Of a stretch of 64,000 nucleotides of DNA, positions 23,920 through 33,724 are shown in pieces. This stretch comes from Parabacteroides sp. 52 (lineage in GTDB: Bacteria; Bacteroidota; Bacteroidia; Bacteroidales; Tannerellaceae): NCBI RefSeq assembly GCF_010500925.1, contig NZ_QVMG01000007.1:37068-101067 (forward strand). Direction: 5' to 3'. How positions within the stretch are numbered: the stretch's first letter is position 1; every line of letters begins with the position of its first letter. The translations under genes and the position numbers were made by a program. Below the pieces are notes generated by a model. That model did no database searches. It was given only the letters and a program-made list of their open reading frames with translations, and was not told the origin of the DNA.

Positions 23920-26463
23920 TTATCCACACTTGGATGCACCGCAATTGGTACAAATCAAACAACCTTCTTGATAAATCAATGTCTCATAACCACAATTCGG
24001 ACATTTCTGTCCTTTGGCTTCAGCGCCATTGGGCAGGTATTTCTTCAAGGCACGCTCAACCCCATTCTTCCAGGTATTGATCGATTCACTATCCAACTCC
24101 ATTCCTTGTACCAATTTGATTACCTGATCTATAGGCATACCGTAGCGCAATACTCCGGAGATTAGTTTGGCATAGTTCCAGTATTCAGGATCGAACTTTC
24201 CATCCAAACCTTCAATGGTCATTTTGTAACCACGTTTGTTTTTAAACTGGAAGTCATAATGCTTATTACCATCTTCATCCCGGCTCTTGATGATAGTACC
24301 CTTTGTTACATTTTTCGGTAACATAATACCTTCGTCATCATCTGCCAATCCGGTAAAGATCTCATACGGGCGACCGTTTAATAGTCCGACAAAAGCAATC
24401 CACTTCTCCCGGTTGTTCTGGAATTTCACCACATCCGCTTCCAGTTCACGTGGACGGGTAGAAACAATCACAGGCGGTTCCATGCAATCGCAATCCTCCT
24501 CTTTCTTCTTTCCTTTATCGGTAGACACCAATACCCCGGAACGAGAACCATCCCGGTACACCGTACATCCTTTACAACCGCAACGCCAGGCTTCTACATA
24601 GAGAGAATCCACTAGGTCTTCTGTTGCATCCGCAGGTAAATTGATGGTCACACTGATGGAATGATCCACCCATTTTTGGATACGTCCTTGCATACGCACC
24701 TTTTGCACCCAATCAATATCATTCGATGTGGCTTTATAATAAGGAGATTTCAGAATCAGTTCATCCACCTCATCCGATGTATATTTCTTTGTAACGGAAT
24801 AACCATTTGCCTGCATCCAGGTAACAAACTTATGGTGGAACACTATGTATTCTTCATAAGCGTCTCCCGTCTCATCTACAAAATCAACGCGCACCGAAGC
24901 ATCATTCGGATTCACCTTGCGGCGGCGTTTGTATACGGGAAGGAATACAGGTTCTATACCGGAAGTTGTTTGTGTCATCAGACTGGTCGTTCCTGTCGGT
25001 GCAATGGTCAGACAGGCGATATTACGACGTCCATATTTCACCATATCTTTGTATAAAGCGGGATCAGCCTCACGTAAACGATTGATAAACGGATTTTTCT
25101 CTTCCCGTTTGGCATCATAAATAGTAAAGGCTCCCCGCTCCCGCGCCATCTCTACGGAAGAACGGTAGGCAGCAATAGCCAATGTCTTCTGAATATTTTC
25201 GGCACATTCGGTAGCCTCTTCCGTTCCATAACGCAAGCCCAAAGCAGCAATCATATCTCCTTCAGCCGTTATGCCAACACCTGTACGACGTCCTTCAAGC
25301 GTTTTCTTTTGTATCTTTTCCCACAAATGGCGTTCGGTTTGTCTTACCTCCATTGATTCGGGATCCGAGTCGATCTTTTCCAGAATCTTTTCAATCTTTT
25401 CCGACTCCAGATCAATGATGTCATCCATGATACGTTGGGCCAAACCTACATGTTTCTTGAATAATTCATAATCAAAAGAAGCCTCTGGGGTAAACGGATT
25501 CACCACATAAGAATACAAATTGATTGCCAACAAACGGCAGCTATCATAAGGACAAAGCGGTATTTCCCCGCAAGGATTCGTCGAAACAGTACGGAATCCC
25601 AGGTCGGCATAAGAATCGGGAACAGATTCTTTTATGATGGTATCCCAGAAAAGGACACCGGGTTCTGCCGATTTCCAGGCATTGTGAATAATCTTTTTCC
25701 ATAAAGCCGGAGCATCTATTTCTTTGACATGCGTAGGGGCATCCGAATCGACCGGATATTGTTGTTTGTAAGGTGTTCCATTGACAACGGCATTCATAAA
25801 CTCATCGTCTATCTTTACCGATACATTGGCTCCGGTAACCTTTCCTTCCGACATCTTGGCATCGATAAAAGATTCCGAATCCGGATGTTTTATAGAAACA
25901 CTTAACATCAAAGCTCCCCGACGTCCATCCTGAGCTACTTCGCGGGTCGAATTAGAATAACGTTCCATAAAAGGAACCAACCCTGTCGATGTCAATGCCG
26001 AGTTCTTTACCGGCGAACCTTTCGGACGGATATGTGACAAATCATGTCCTACCCCCCCGCGGCGTTTCATCAGTTGCACCTGTTCTTCGTCTACACGGAT
26101 GATGGCACCATACGAATCGGCTACCCCCTCCAGACCAATCACAAAGCAATTCGAGAGAGAGGCTATTTGATAATCATTTCCAATACCAGTCATCGGACTT
26201 CCCTGAGGAACGATGTAACGGAAATGATCAAAAAGATCCAAAAGTTCTTGTTCGGATAACGGATTAGGATACTTCTTTTCTATACGAGCTATTTCTTTTG
26301 CTAAACGGCGATGCATATCGGCTGGCGATTTTTCGTAAATATTACCGAATGCATCTTTAAGGGCGTACTTATTCACCCATACTTTGGCGGCCAACTCATC
26401 CCCGGCAAAGTAGTCAATCGAAGCCTTAAACGCTTCATCAAAGGTATACGTCTTAAGATCCAC
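23920..26463 (-). CDS. nrdJ: Adenosylcobalamin-dependent (class II) ribonucleotide reductase
   Basis: Makes deoxyribonucleotides using coenzyme B12, without need for oxygen. It has 847 residues. Key parts: SLSNCFVIG (redox Cys), RRGGVGHDLSHIRPKGS, STNPCGEIPLCPYDSCRLLAIN with the catalytic N-x-C-x-E, TIAPTGTTSLMTQTTSGIEP, VYRDGSRSGVL, and a C-terminal zinc-ribbon tail CPNCGYETLIYQEGCLICTNCGASKCG. No cobalamin riboswitch is recognisable in its leader, although a perfect 10-bp inverted repeat is. A TTATCCACA sequence at 23920-23928 overlaps the stop codon and is probably chance. Confidence 0.95.
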   Translation of the reverse strand: MDLKTYTFDEAFKASIDYFAGDELAAKVWVNKYALKDAFGNIYEKSPADMHRRLAKEIARIEKKYPNPLSEQELLDLFDHFRYIVPQGSPMTGIGNDYQIASLSNCFVIGLEGVADSYGAIIRVDEEQVQLMKRRGGVGHDLSHIRPKGSPVKNSALTSTGLVPFMERYSNSTREVAQDGRRGALMLSVSIKHPDSESFIDAKMSEGKVTGANVSVKIDDEFMNAVVNGTPYKQQYPVDSDAPTHVKEIDAPALWKKIIHNAWKSAEPGVLFWDTIIKESVPDSYADLGFRTVSTNPCGEIPLCPYDSCRLLAINLYSYVVNPFTPEASFDYELFKKHVGLAQRIMDDIIDLESEKIEKILEKIDSDPESMEVRQTERHLWEKIQKKTLEGRRTGVGITAEGDMIAALGLRYGTEEATECAENIQKTLAIAAYRSSVEMARERGAFTIYDAKREEKNPFINRLREADPALYKDMVKYGRRNIACLTIAPTGTTSLMTQTTSGIEPVFLPVYKRRRKVNPNDASVRVDFVDETGDAYEEYIVFHHKFVTWMQANGYSVTKKYTSDEVDELILKSPYYKATSNDIDWVQKVRMQGRIQKWVDHSISVTINLPADATEDLVDSLYVEAWRCGCKGCTVYRDGSRSGVLVSTDKGKKKEEDCDCMEPPVIVSTRPRELEADVVKFQNNREKWIAFVGLLNGRPYEIFTGLADDDEGIMLPKNVTKGTIIKSRDEDGNKHYDFQFKNKRGYKMTIEGLDGKFDPEYWNYAKLISGVLRYGMPIDQVIKLVQGMELDSESINTWKNGVERALKKYLPNGAEAKGQKCPNCGYETLIYQEGCLICTNCGASKCG

Positions 26464-26743
26464 AATATAAAATTTTATTATTGAAATTATAAATTCTGCT
26501 AAAGACTACAAGATTAATGATAGTTTAATAATTCACCAAATTATTAAACAAGAAAAACATCATTTGTTGAAAAGTTTTCCAAAACAAATACAACAACAAC
26601 TGAATATCAACAAATTAAACAAATCACAAAATCAAAATGTTTTCCAAAAAGGAAAACCACCCACAAAGCACCTTTTCCCAAAATAAAAAGGAAGACCTTC
26701 CGTGTGGAAGGTCTTCCTTTTATGAAAAAATATCTTTTTTTCT
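26464..26743. other. nrdJ-dnaA gap: palindromes and dnaA terminator
   Basis: This 280-bp AT-rich gap holds no gene. It contains a perfect 10-bp inverted repeat with 5-bp loop (26524-26533 and 26539-26548) in the nrdJ leader, a GTTTTCC/GGAAAAC palindrome (26639-26657), a second GTTTTCCAAAA copy near 26574, and the dnaA terminator. No exact TAnnTTTG element is seen. Confidence 0.6.
26686..26721 (-). terminator. dnaA terminator
   Basis: A perfect 16-bp stem (26686-26701 with 26706-26721) with a four-base loop and a T-rich 3' side on the minus strand, starting 23 bp after the dnaA stop codon. Confidence 0.95.
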
Positions 26744-28138
26744 TTAATTCTTCAGCAATTCTTCAATCTCTTCTATGGAAGAACGGAAAGATTTATTTAT
26801 CTCTATTTGATCCTTAATCGTCTTACAAGCATGCAATACCGTTGCATGGTCTTTTTTTCCTACAATCTTTCCTATATGAGAGAAAGAACAGTCTGTATAT
26901 TTCTTCGACAAATACATGGTAATCTGCCGGGCCTGTACAATCTCCCGCTTACGGGAACTTGTCTGAATCACCGCTTGCTCCAGATTATAATATCCACAGA
27001 CAATCTCTTGAATCTTTTGAACAGAAAGTTGTTTTTTCTCTACCCGGACAGCTTGATTAATCACCCGCTTAGCCAAAGGCAAGTCTATCTCTCTGTTATT
27101 AATCAAAGCATGCGCCATCAACGAAACCAGGATTCCTTCCAGGTCACGTACATTCTCTGTCACATTCTCAGCAATATATTCAAATACCTCTTCAGGCATT
27201 TGAAGGCCTTCATTGGCTATGAAATAATTCAATATTTTCTTGCGCAACTCCAAATCAGGACGACACATCTCTGCTGTCAAGCCCCATTTCATGCGGGTAA
27301 TCAAGCGTTCTTCAATGCCTTGCAGATCCACCGGAGCTTTATCCGAAGTCAACACCAATTGCTTACCCAGTTGATGCAGATGATTAAAAATATGGAAAAA
27401 AGTATTCTGTGTTTTATCCATTCCGATCAACTCCTGGATATCGTCCAACAACAAGACATCAATATTCTGATAGAAATTCAAAAAGTCATTTGTCGTATTT
27501 TTACGGATAGCATCTGTAAACTGAATACGGAAGAGATGAGAAGAAACATATAAAACCTTTTTCTCCGGATGAAGTTCCCGTATACGTGCCCCGATAGCAT
27601 GGCATAAGTGCGTTTTCCCTACACCTGAAGGACCGTATAAAAACAAAGGATTAAAGGTTGTTTTTCCTGGGTTCTTAGCCACCTCTTCAGCTGCCGTACG
27701 CGCCAAACGATTGCTTGCTCCTTCAAAGAAATTATCAAAATTATACTTCGGATTCAATTGAGGATCCAGATCCTGGGGAGCTACCTGGGTAAAAGGATTG
27801 GGAGCCTTTGTGATATCCTTTGTTTTCTGCGCAGGTACAACAAGTCCTTTTCCAGTCGGATAATCGATTGTTCCCCCATTCGTTTTATCGACTGTAACCC
27901 GATAACACAGAATGGTATCCGGACCAATCACCCGATGGATGGTAACCCTTAATACATCTACATATTTAGCTTCTAAATATTCATAGAAAAACTGACTCGG
28001 GACTTGAACTGTAAACTTATTCTCTTCGTATGACAACGGTACAATAGGCATAAACCAAGTGGTAAATACAGCTTCATGCACTATATCCTTAATAATAGTG
28101 AGACAGTTATTCCATAATATTTGACAATCACCTTGCAT
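26744..28138 (-). CDS. dnaA: Chromosomal replication initiator DnaA
   Basis: AAA+ protein that binds and opens the replication origin. It has 464 residues. Domain I is about 1-90, a short linker follows, then the AAA+ core with Walker [21 protein letters not shown] (about 165-185) and Walker [34 protein letters not shown] carrying the arginine finger region, and C-terminal domain IV with [38 protein letters not shown]. The start follows a 384-bp gap. No cluster of TTATCCACA boxes is near, so oriC is probably elsewhere, as is common in this phylum. Confidence 0.97.
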   Translation of the reverse strand: MQGDCQILWNNCLTIIKDIVHEAVFTTWFMPIVPLSYEENKFTVQVPSQFFYEYLEAKYVDVLRVTIHRVIGPDTILCYRVTVDKTNGGTIDYPTGKGLVVPAQKTKDITKAPNPFTQVAPQDLDPQLNPKYNFDNFFEGASNRLARTAAEEVAKNPGKTTFNPLFLYGPSGVGKTHLCHAIGARIRELHPEKKVLYVSSHLFRIQFTDAIRKNTTNDFLNFYQNIDVLLLDDIQELIGMDKTQNTFFHIFNHLHQLGKQLVLTSDKAPVDLQGIEERLITRMKWGLTAEMCRPDLELRKKILNYFIANEGLQMPEEVFEYIAENVTENVRDLEGILVSLMAHALINNREIDLPLAKRVINQAVRVEKKQLSVQKIQEIVCGYYNLEQAVIQTSSRKREIVQARQITMYLSKKYTDCSFSHIGKIVGKKDHATVLHACKTIKDQIEINKSFRSSIEEIEELLKN

Positions 28139-28522
28139 TTCTAATTCTCTTTTTTTTTAAATACTCCTTCCTCTTTTCTTCTTCTTTTGGAGTTTCGGCT
28201 TACAAAGTTTCAAAATAAAAACGAAAAAAAAAAGGTCGGAAAAATTTGGAAAAACAATTCTTTCAATATGCTATTTAACCTCAGGTAGTTACAAATAACA
28301 ATCTGATTTTCAAGACGTAAGAGAGACAAAAAAGACAAACACCCCCTATACAAAAGCTGTCACGAAGCATTTCAAAATCGGGCATCTCTACCTGAAGTGA
28401 AAGTCAAAAAAGCTTATAATCCTTTACCTGAATAGCTTAGAGGAAATTTCTAAAAAATATTACCTTTTTTTCTTAATTAGACTTGTTCTAAATAAGGGTA
28501 TCCCCCTTCATTTCCCTTCTAT
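28139..28522. other. 384-bp gap upstream of dnaA
   Basis: No gene is seen. The region is AT-rich and must contain the dnaA promoter, but I find no exact TAnnTTTG on the minus strand. It contains the inverted pair TCAGGTAG (28281-28288) and CTACCTGA (28388-28395), with another ACCTGA at 28436-28441. A small AAGGG/CCCTT hairpin just after the MCE gene stop could be a weak terminator. Confidence 0.5.
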
Positions 28523-29407
28523 TTAAAAAATAGAAAAATGCACATAACGTTTGGGATTCTCCCGTAAATCCTGCAAAAGCATGGAGGCATTCACGGTTGT
28601 ATTATTCAAATTATCATAAAGAGCTTTATCATTCAACAGAAGACCCAGGGAATTATCGGTCGAATTCAGCTTCGCCGTTGTCACTTTCAGGCTGGCTAAA
28701 GTTTCATTAACCTCGTTTACTGTCGATTGCAAGTCCAGATCTTTCAAATTAGAGCTGACGGTACCGAAATTATCCGTGATTGTTTTCAGGTTCTCCACAA
28801 TAACCGGCACTTCTTTATCCAGTAATTGATTCAATTTACGCGTAGACACCTCCAGGTTGGCCGTCGAACGCTCCACATGATCCAACGAGTGACTCAAAGC
28901 CGGATGCGTCACAATCGCCTGCAAACCCACCAGGATCGAATCCACCTTAGGCAGTAAATCGATAACTCCCGGCAAGAGCTTCTCCTGTACCGAAGCCATC
29001 ATATCCTCTTCTACCCGTCCTTCCAAAACAGAACCGGACTTGACATATTCAGAGACATACTTATTCAGGTGAATATGCAACTCCCCACCACTAAGCAGAC
29101 TACGGACAATAGTTACATAACTGTCTTTGTTTATTTTCATCTCCTTATCCAGGCTTATCTCCACAGTAATAGCGTCTGTTTTTGAATAATCATAGTTTAT
29201 ACTTCTTACCAGCCCCACCTTAAAGCCTTCTACATACACCGGACTGGACACGGTTACATCTTTTACATTATCAAAGGTTATAAAATAATGATTTACAGGT
29301 TTGAAAAGATTAATCCCTTTTAGATAATTAATCCCTACATATAATAACACCAAGCTGACAATAGTAACCAAGCCTATCTTTGCTTCCTTCGTAAATGCAT
29401 GTTTCAT
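28523..29407 (-). CDS. MCE/MlaD-family lipid-transport substrate-binding protein
   Basis: Membrane-anchored MCE-domain protein of 294 residues, part of a probable phospholipid transport system between the membranes. It has one N-terminal membrane segment (KIGLVTIVSLVLLYVGINYL, about 9-28), an MCE domain (HYFITFDNVKDVTVSSPVYVEGFKVGLVRSINYDYSKTDAITVEISLDKEMKINKDSYVTI, about 40-115) and a helical/coiled-coil tail. The permease and ATPase partners (MlaE, MlaF) are not in the window. It lies 39 bp after the amidase gene on the same strand and is probably co-transcribed. Confidence 0.92.
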   Translation of the reverse strand: MKHAFTKEAKIGLVTIVSLVLLYVGINYLKGINLFKPVNHYFITFDNVKDVTVSSPVYVEGFKVGLVRSINYDYSKTDAITVEISLDKEMKINKDSYVTIVRSLLSGGELHIHLNKYVSEYVKSGSVLEGRVEEDMMASVQEKLLPGVIDLLPKVDSILVGLQAIVTHPALSHSLDHVERSTANLEVSTRKLNQLLDKEVPVIVENLKTITDNFGTVSSNLKDLDLQSTVNEVNETLASLKVTTAKLNSTDNSLGLLLNDKALYDNLNNTTVNASMLLQDLRENPKRYVHFSIF

Positions 29408-29446
29408 CTTCTTCCTTACTAAATTATGATTCTATTCTGACTAATT

Positions 29447-30583
29447 CTATTTTATCTTTTTCCCATCTTTAAACGATACCACAAAAGCATCTTTAAAGTC
29501 TTTGAGCAGACGCCGACGTACTTTATTTATCTCGTTCAGACTGGTCGACTCCCCATAGGTATATTTATACATCCCATTCTCGACATAATAACTGACATTC
29601 TTATACCCTTTCAATTGTTTGGAATGCGCTGTTATCTTTTTATCAGAGGCCAGGATCTGTACTTTATACACAATCTTCCCCGCAGGGGCAGTTGAAGCCG
29701 TATGAGCAATCGGAGCCACCGTATTTTCCTTCTTTTCTGCAGGTTGCAACGACCGCTTTTGGGGTGTTTGCTGCGGCCTTCCTGCAGTACCCCCCTCATT
29801 CAAAGCCCCCTGCTTTCTGTCCCATTCTCTTTTAAACTTAATAAAAGCATGGTATAAAACCTCAGCCAATTTGTTCTGCCCTTCGGCCGACTTCATATAC
29901 CGCTCCTCATCTTTATTAGAGATATACCCCAATTCGATTAACACACTGGGCATACTCGTTTTCCTCAAGACAAGAAAGCCGGCCTGCCGCACCCCTCTGT
30001 CCAATCGCTTAGCCGCCACAAAGCCTTTCTGTATCTCCGATGCCAGAAAAACACTCTGTTCCATATGTTTGTTCTGCATAAATTCAAAGATGATATACGA
30101 CTCCGACGAGTTCGGGTCAAAGCCTTCATACTTTTGCATATAATCATCTTCCAGAAGGATAGCCGCATTTTCACGCATAGCGACCTGTAGGTTTTCTTCC
30201 GTACGCGCCAAACCCAGGGTATATGTTTCGGTACCTCTCACCGTCCCTGTTCTTACAGCATTGGTATGGATAGAGATAAAAAGATCTGCTTTATTCCGAT
30301 TGGCTATATGCGCCCGCTCATCCAGTTCGACAAACTTATCCCTGTCCCGGGTGTAAACAACCCGAACATCTTTGTGTTTATGCGTAATCTCACGCCCCAA
30401 CTTCAATGCCACAGCCAAATTAATATCTTTTTCTTTAGCCGTAGCCCCCAAAGCACCGGGATCCCTGCCGCCATGTCCGGGATCGATAACGACAATAAAA
30501 TCCTTTCCCGCCGCCTGCAAAGAAGGCATAAAGAGAAACAGGACAACTACCAGATTTGTGTATAGAAAAAACTTTCTGCTCAC
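29447..30583 (-). CDS. N-acetylmuramoyl-L-alanine amidase with C-terminal SPOR domain
   Basis: Periplasmic zinc amidase that cleaves the stem peptide from peptidoglycan during cell separation. I place the start at GTG 30583 (VSRKFFLYTNLVVVLFLFMPSLQAAG as signal peptide), giving about 378 residues. The open frame reaches 30718, but it lacks a signal sequence there and a -7 element TACATTTG lies at 30611-30618, between the two. Amidase_3 motifs: VIDPGHGGRDPGA, ARTEENLQ, ISIHTNA, VLIELGYISN. A proline/glutamine linker follows, then a SPOR domain (VYKVQILASDKKI...) for septal targeting. Confidence 0.92.
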   Translation of the reverse strand: MSRKFFLYTNLVVVLFLFMPSLQAAGKDFIVVIDPGHGGRDPGALGATAKEKDINLAVALKLGREITHKHKDVRVVYTRDRDKFVELDERAHIANRNKADLFISIHTNAVRTGTVRGTETYTLGLARTEENLQVAMRENAAILLEDDYMQKYEGFDPNSSESYIIFEFMQNKHMEQSVFLASEIQKGFVAAKRLDRGVRQAGFLVLRKTSMPSVLIELGYISNKDEERYMKSAEGQNKLAEVLYHAFIKFKREWDRKQGALNEGGTAGRPQQTPQKRSLQPAEKKENTVAPIAHTASTAPAGKIVYKVQILASDKKITAHSKQLKGYKNVSYYVENGMYKYTYGESTSLNEINKVRRRLLKDFKDAFVVSFKDGKKIK

Positions 30584-30610
30584 GCGCGTATTCAATTCTA
30601 AATCCGGAAC

Positions 30611-30618
30611 AAATGTAC
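30611..30618 (-). promoter_or_regulatory. -7 promoter element of the amidase gene
   Basis: TACATTTG on the minus strand, 28 bp upstream of the GTG start at 30583. It decides against the longer reading frame. Confidence 0.55.
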
Positions 30619-30700
30619 TATTTTTTACCGATTTATAGGAAGCCTTTGCCTTAATTAAGAATATACAGAAAGAGTTACTTCTTTTACGACAGGCAATAAA

Positions 30701-30731
30701 CACAAAAAGGCCACCCATACGGGCAGCCTTT
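30701..30731 (-). terminator. Terminator of the rpsF-rpsR-rplI operon
   Basis: A 10-bp stem (30708-30717 with 30722-30731) that is complete with two G-U pairs on the minus strand, followed by TTTTT, 22 bp after the rplI stop. Confidence 0.85.
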
Positions 30732-30752
30732 CTTTTTATCTTTTGTATCGGA

Positions 30753-31196
30753 TTATTCAGATACTACTTCGAATGGGATATCTACAGAAACTTCTTTGTG
30801 CAGTTTCACCTGCGCTTTGTAGCTTCCCACTTCTTTTACTGCTTCTTTGATATAAATAACCTTGCGGTCTACCTCAAAGCCTAATTTTTCCAATGCTTCT
30901 GCTACCTGGATGTTTCCTACCGAACCAAAAATAGTTCCTGTAGAACTTGTCTTTGCACCGATTGTCAACGATACACCTTCCAATTTGGCAGCTACTGCCT
31001 GCGCATCTTCTTTGATTTTAGCCAATTTGTGAGCACGTTGTCTCAGGTTTTCAGCCAATACTTTCTTTGCAGACTCAGAAGCGATTACTGCTTTACCCTG
31101 AGGGATTAGAAAGTTACGTCCGTAACCGTTCTTTACTGTTACGATATCGTCTTTGTAGCCTAAGTTTACTACATCTTCTTTCAAAATAACTTGCAT
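30753..31196 (-). CDS. rplI: 50S ribosomal protein L9
   Basis: Structural protein of the large ribosomal subunit, 147 residues. The N-terminal rRNA-binding domain reads [37 protein letters not shown], followed by the long connecting helix and the C-terminal domain ([27 protein letters not shown]). It is the last gene of the S6-S18-L9 operon and is followed by a terminator. Confidence 0.98.
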   Translation of the reverse strand: MQVILKEDVVNLGYKDDIVTVKNGYGRNFLIPQGKAVIASESAKKVLAENLRQRAHKLAKIKEDAQAVAAKLEGVSLTIGAKTSSTGTIFGSVGNIQVAEALEKLGFEVDRKVIYIKEAVKEVGSYKAQVKLHKEVSVDIPFEVVSE

Positions 31197-31218
31197 ATTC
31201 TGTCTCCTCTCTTATTTA

Positions 31219-31485
31219 TTATTTCATTAAATCGGTTACGTAAGGAAGCAACGCCAAATGACGTGCACGCTTCACTGCCTGAGCGATACGACGTTGGAAT
31301 TTCAATGAAGTTCCGGTAATACGACGAGGAAGAATCTTTCCTTGTTCGTTCAGGAATTTCTTCAGGAATTCAGGATCTTTGTAATCGATATACTTGATAC
31401 CGTTCTTTTTGAAACGGCAATATTTTTTCTTTTTAACGTCCACTGACGGTGGGGTCAAATATCTGATTTCTGATTGAGCTGCCAT
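31219..31485 (-). CDS. rpsR: 30S ribosomal protein S18
   Basis: Small-subunit ribosomal protein, 88 residues, that binds next to S6. Family signature: [60 protein letters not shown]. It begins 2 bp after rpsF. Confidence 0.98.
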   Translation of the reverse strand: MAAQSEIRYLTPPSVDVKKKKYCRFKKNGIKYIDYKDPEFLKKFLNEQGKILPRRITGTSLKFQRRIAQAVKRARHLALLPYVTDLMK

Positions 31486-31487
31486 AA

Positions 31488-31841
31488 TTAATTTTCCTTT
31501 ACTGTTTCTTTAGATGATTTCAAATTTCTTCTCTTTGCGGCATATTCTGCTGCATACTTATCCTGGCGGAAAGTCAGGAAGCGAATCACACGTTCGTCAC
31601 GACGGAAATGAATTTCCAGTTTCGCGATAGTTTCCGGATTTGCCTTAAACTCAACCAGCTGATAAAAGCCTGTTGTTTTTTTCTCAATGGGATAAGCCAA
31701 TTTGCGTAATCCCCAGTTTTCTTCATTCACAATCTCAGCACCTTCTGCTTTGAGTAGGTTTGTGAATTTTTCTACCGCTTCCTTCATCTGCGCATCAGAC
31801 AAAACGGGAGTCAAAATGAAAACGGTTTCGTAATTGTTCAT
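31488..31841 (-). CDS. rpsF: 30S ribosomal protein S6
   Basis: Small-subunit ribosomal protein of 117 residues: [50 protein letters not shown] and [12 protein letters not shown]. It is the first gene of the operon, with a clear promoter 46 bp upstream. The S6/S18 autoregulatory leader seen in other bacteria is not recognisable here. Confidence 0.98.
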   Translation of the reverse strand: MNNYETVFILTPVLSDAQMKEAVEKFTNLLKAEGAEIVNEENWGLRKLAYPIEKKTTGFYQLVEFKANPETIAKLEIHFRRDERVIRFLTFRQDKYAAEYAAKRRNLKSSKETVKEN

Positions 31842-31886
31842 AAACTCTGTTTTAATTTTAAATGATTAATTAAAAATTTCGCGGGG

Positions 31887-31917
31887 CAAAGGTAGGGATA
31901 ATTTCTTTAGGTTCAAA
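31887..31917 (-). promoter_or_regulatory. Promoter of the rpsF-rpsR-rplI operon
   Basis: On the minus strand TTTG (31917-31914), 19 bp, TACCTTTG (31894-31887). This is the cleanest match to the Bacteroidetes housekeeping promoter in the window. Confidence 0.85.
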
Positions 31918-31950
31918 GTTTTTCTTCCCTTATCTTCTTTTGCAAAAGCA

Positions 31951-31978
31951 AAAAAAGGGAGCACCCGCAGGTGCCCCC
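31951..31978 (-). terminator. Terminator after susD of PUL 2
   Basis: A 9-bp stem (31957-31965 with 31970-31978) that is complete with a G-U pair on the minus strand, followed there by a T-run (31956-31951 and beyond), 33 bp after the susD stop. Confidence 0.9.
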
Positions 31979-32011
31979 TTCACTTCACATTGGTCTTAAA
32001 TATACGCCCGA

Positions 32012-33712
32012 TCAATAGCCGGGGTTTTGTTCTATCAGGTTATTCGATCCCATAATTCTTTCAGGAACAGGGAAACGTTCTATGTTTTTATTATTGGTTG
32101 CTTGGTGATCCCACCAGTTTTCAGTCACATAAGCATCCCAACGAATCAGGTCCGTACGACGACGTCCTTCTCCAACAAATTCCAACTGCCACTCATCCAG
32201 GATACGGTATTTATCCAGGTTCGCTTCGGTTACCGGATCCGGATCTGTTCCTGTAAAGTAACGTTTACGAACGGCATTAAACCATTTCGCAGCTTCCCCT
32301 TTATTGCCTGCACGATATTCACATTCAGCCAGCATATAATACATTTCCGCTAAACGAATGATAGGCACATCCGGATTAAATTTCATTGTACGGTCTTCCT
32401 GGTTAGGGATCGGCACTCTTTTAATCAAACGGATTCCTGAGTTCTCCTCAGCCGCCAACATATTCGAAGGCACATCATTAAGGGTCGGATATTCAGCTGT
32501 TCCTACTTTACTAAGCAAGGCGATCTGATCGACCATATTCAATACCTGTCCATTGTAATCACGGCTACCCATACATGATTTTCCGGTGATCGGATTGGTT
32601 TGCTCCCCTACAAGGAACATACCACGGTATTTACCATTCCCTTCATACACATACGGTTGTTTTCTGACATCCTGATCGTGGAATTTAGAATAAACACCAC
32701 CCAAACGATACGCATAAGGATTTCCTTTCGGATCCAGAGAAGGCACCAAGGCCAATCCGTTATTACCATTCTGGTCGATTTCTCCTAAATAAATACGAGA
32801 GTTGTAATGGAACCAGCGATCATAATAACCGGCATTCGTACGTAATCCATTAAAGTCATTCGGAATTGTCCAGAGAATTTCCGTACTCGTACTATTATTA
32901 AATCCGAAAATATTTGTCCAGTCGTCTTCCAGTTTATACGCTCCATACACACCATTGATGATATCGCGGCAAATCTGGGCACATTCGACAAACATTTCTT
33001 TACCGATATACTGTTTAGCTCCGAAATACAATTTAGCTTTCAGGGCAGCACCGGTAGCCTGGTTGATCTTTCCGGTTTCAATCGCACCCAGTTCTGTCTT
33101 TTTAGGCAGGCTCGGAATAGCGTCTGTCAATAGAGAATCAATAAAATTAAAGGTCTCCACTGCTGTGCTTCTGCCTTTCACCTCTTCATGTGTAGAAAGG
33201 TAAAGAGGCACCCCGCCAAAGAAATCCAATCCATCCAGGTAGAACGAAGCCACCAGGGCTTGTTGTTGTTTCAGCATCGCTTCTTTGGTTCCTGCCGGAA
33301 AGCCCATGCCTTCAAAGTCTACATATTTATCGATATCTTCCAAAGCGTCCCATGCCACGGCAACACCCATCGCAAAGCCATACCAACCGTTGTAGATATT
33401 CGACATCTCTGCGCTGTATTCATGATAGTGCCAACGCAAATATTGTCCTCCGTCATACCAGTCACTGCCGCGGGTCGGTTGACATACCTCATCCGTACCC
33501 AACTCCTGCATGATCCATCTTTCGGAAGCATCTCCCACATACCACCGCCAGTGTGTAAACGGACGGTTAAAGCGTTGCCAGACATTATCTTGTGAATCAT
33601 AGAAAGTATCAGGTACTGTCTGCGTGTAATATTCTGCGTCGATATCGCAACTTGTCAGGGCGAATAACGTCAGCAAACCTCCTACAATTGTATATAATTT
33701 TATTCTGTTCAT
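32012..33712 (-). CDS. SusD/RagB-family lipoprotein (PUL 2)
   Basis: Outer-membrane glycan-binding lipoprotein, 566 residues. The signal peptide MNRIKLYTIVGGLLTLFALTSC ends in lipobox TSC. It has SusD helices and a C-terminal region with IRLAEMYYMLAECEYRAGNKGEAAKWFNAVRKRYF and LDEWQLEFVGEGRRRTDLIRWDAYV. The N-terminal aromatic-rich stretch FTHWRWYVGDASERWIMQELGTDE is typical of the large family related to RagB. It is 12 bp after susC (33725) and is the last gene of the PUL; a terminator follows. Confidence 0.94.
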   Translation of the reverse strand: MNRIKLYTIVGGLLTLFALTSCDIDAEYYTQTVPDTFYDSQDNVWQRFNRPFTHWRWYVGDASERWIMQELGTDEVCQPTRGSDWYDGGQYLRWHYHEYSAEMSNIYNGWYGFAMGVAVAWDALEDIDKYVDFEGMGFPAGTKEAMLKQQQALVASFYLDGLDFFGGVPLYLSTHEEVKGRSTAVETFNFIDSLLTDAIPSLPKKTELGAIETGKINQATGAALKAKLYFGAKQYIGKEMFVECAQICRDIINGVYGAYKLEDDWTNIFGFNNSTSTEILWTIPNDFNGLRTNAGYYDRWFHYNSRIYLGEIDQNGNNGLALVPSLDPKGNPYAYRLGGVYSKFHDQDVRKQPYVYEGNGKYRGMFLVGEQTNPITGKSCMGSRDYNGQVLNMVDQIALLSKVGTAEYPTLNDVPSNMLAAEENSGIRLIKRVPIPNQEDRTMKFNPDVPIIRLAEMYYMLAECEYRAGNKGEAAKWFNAVRKRYFTGTDPDPVTEANLDKYRILDEWQLEFVGEGRRRTDLIRWDAYVTENWWDHQATNNKNIERFPVPERIMGSNNLIEQNPGY

Positions 33713-33724
33713 AACATTGTCATA

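Noticed and set aside
23920..23928. TTATCCACA, a perfect DnaA box
   Set aside because: Single copy overlapping the nrdJ stop codon, with no other boxes or AT-rich unwinding region around it; chance is more likely than an origin.
31842..31886. S6/S18 autoregulatory leader motif
   Set aside because: The 46-bp leader is AT-rich and I cannot identify the conserved hairpin and CCG elements.
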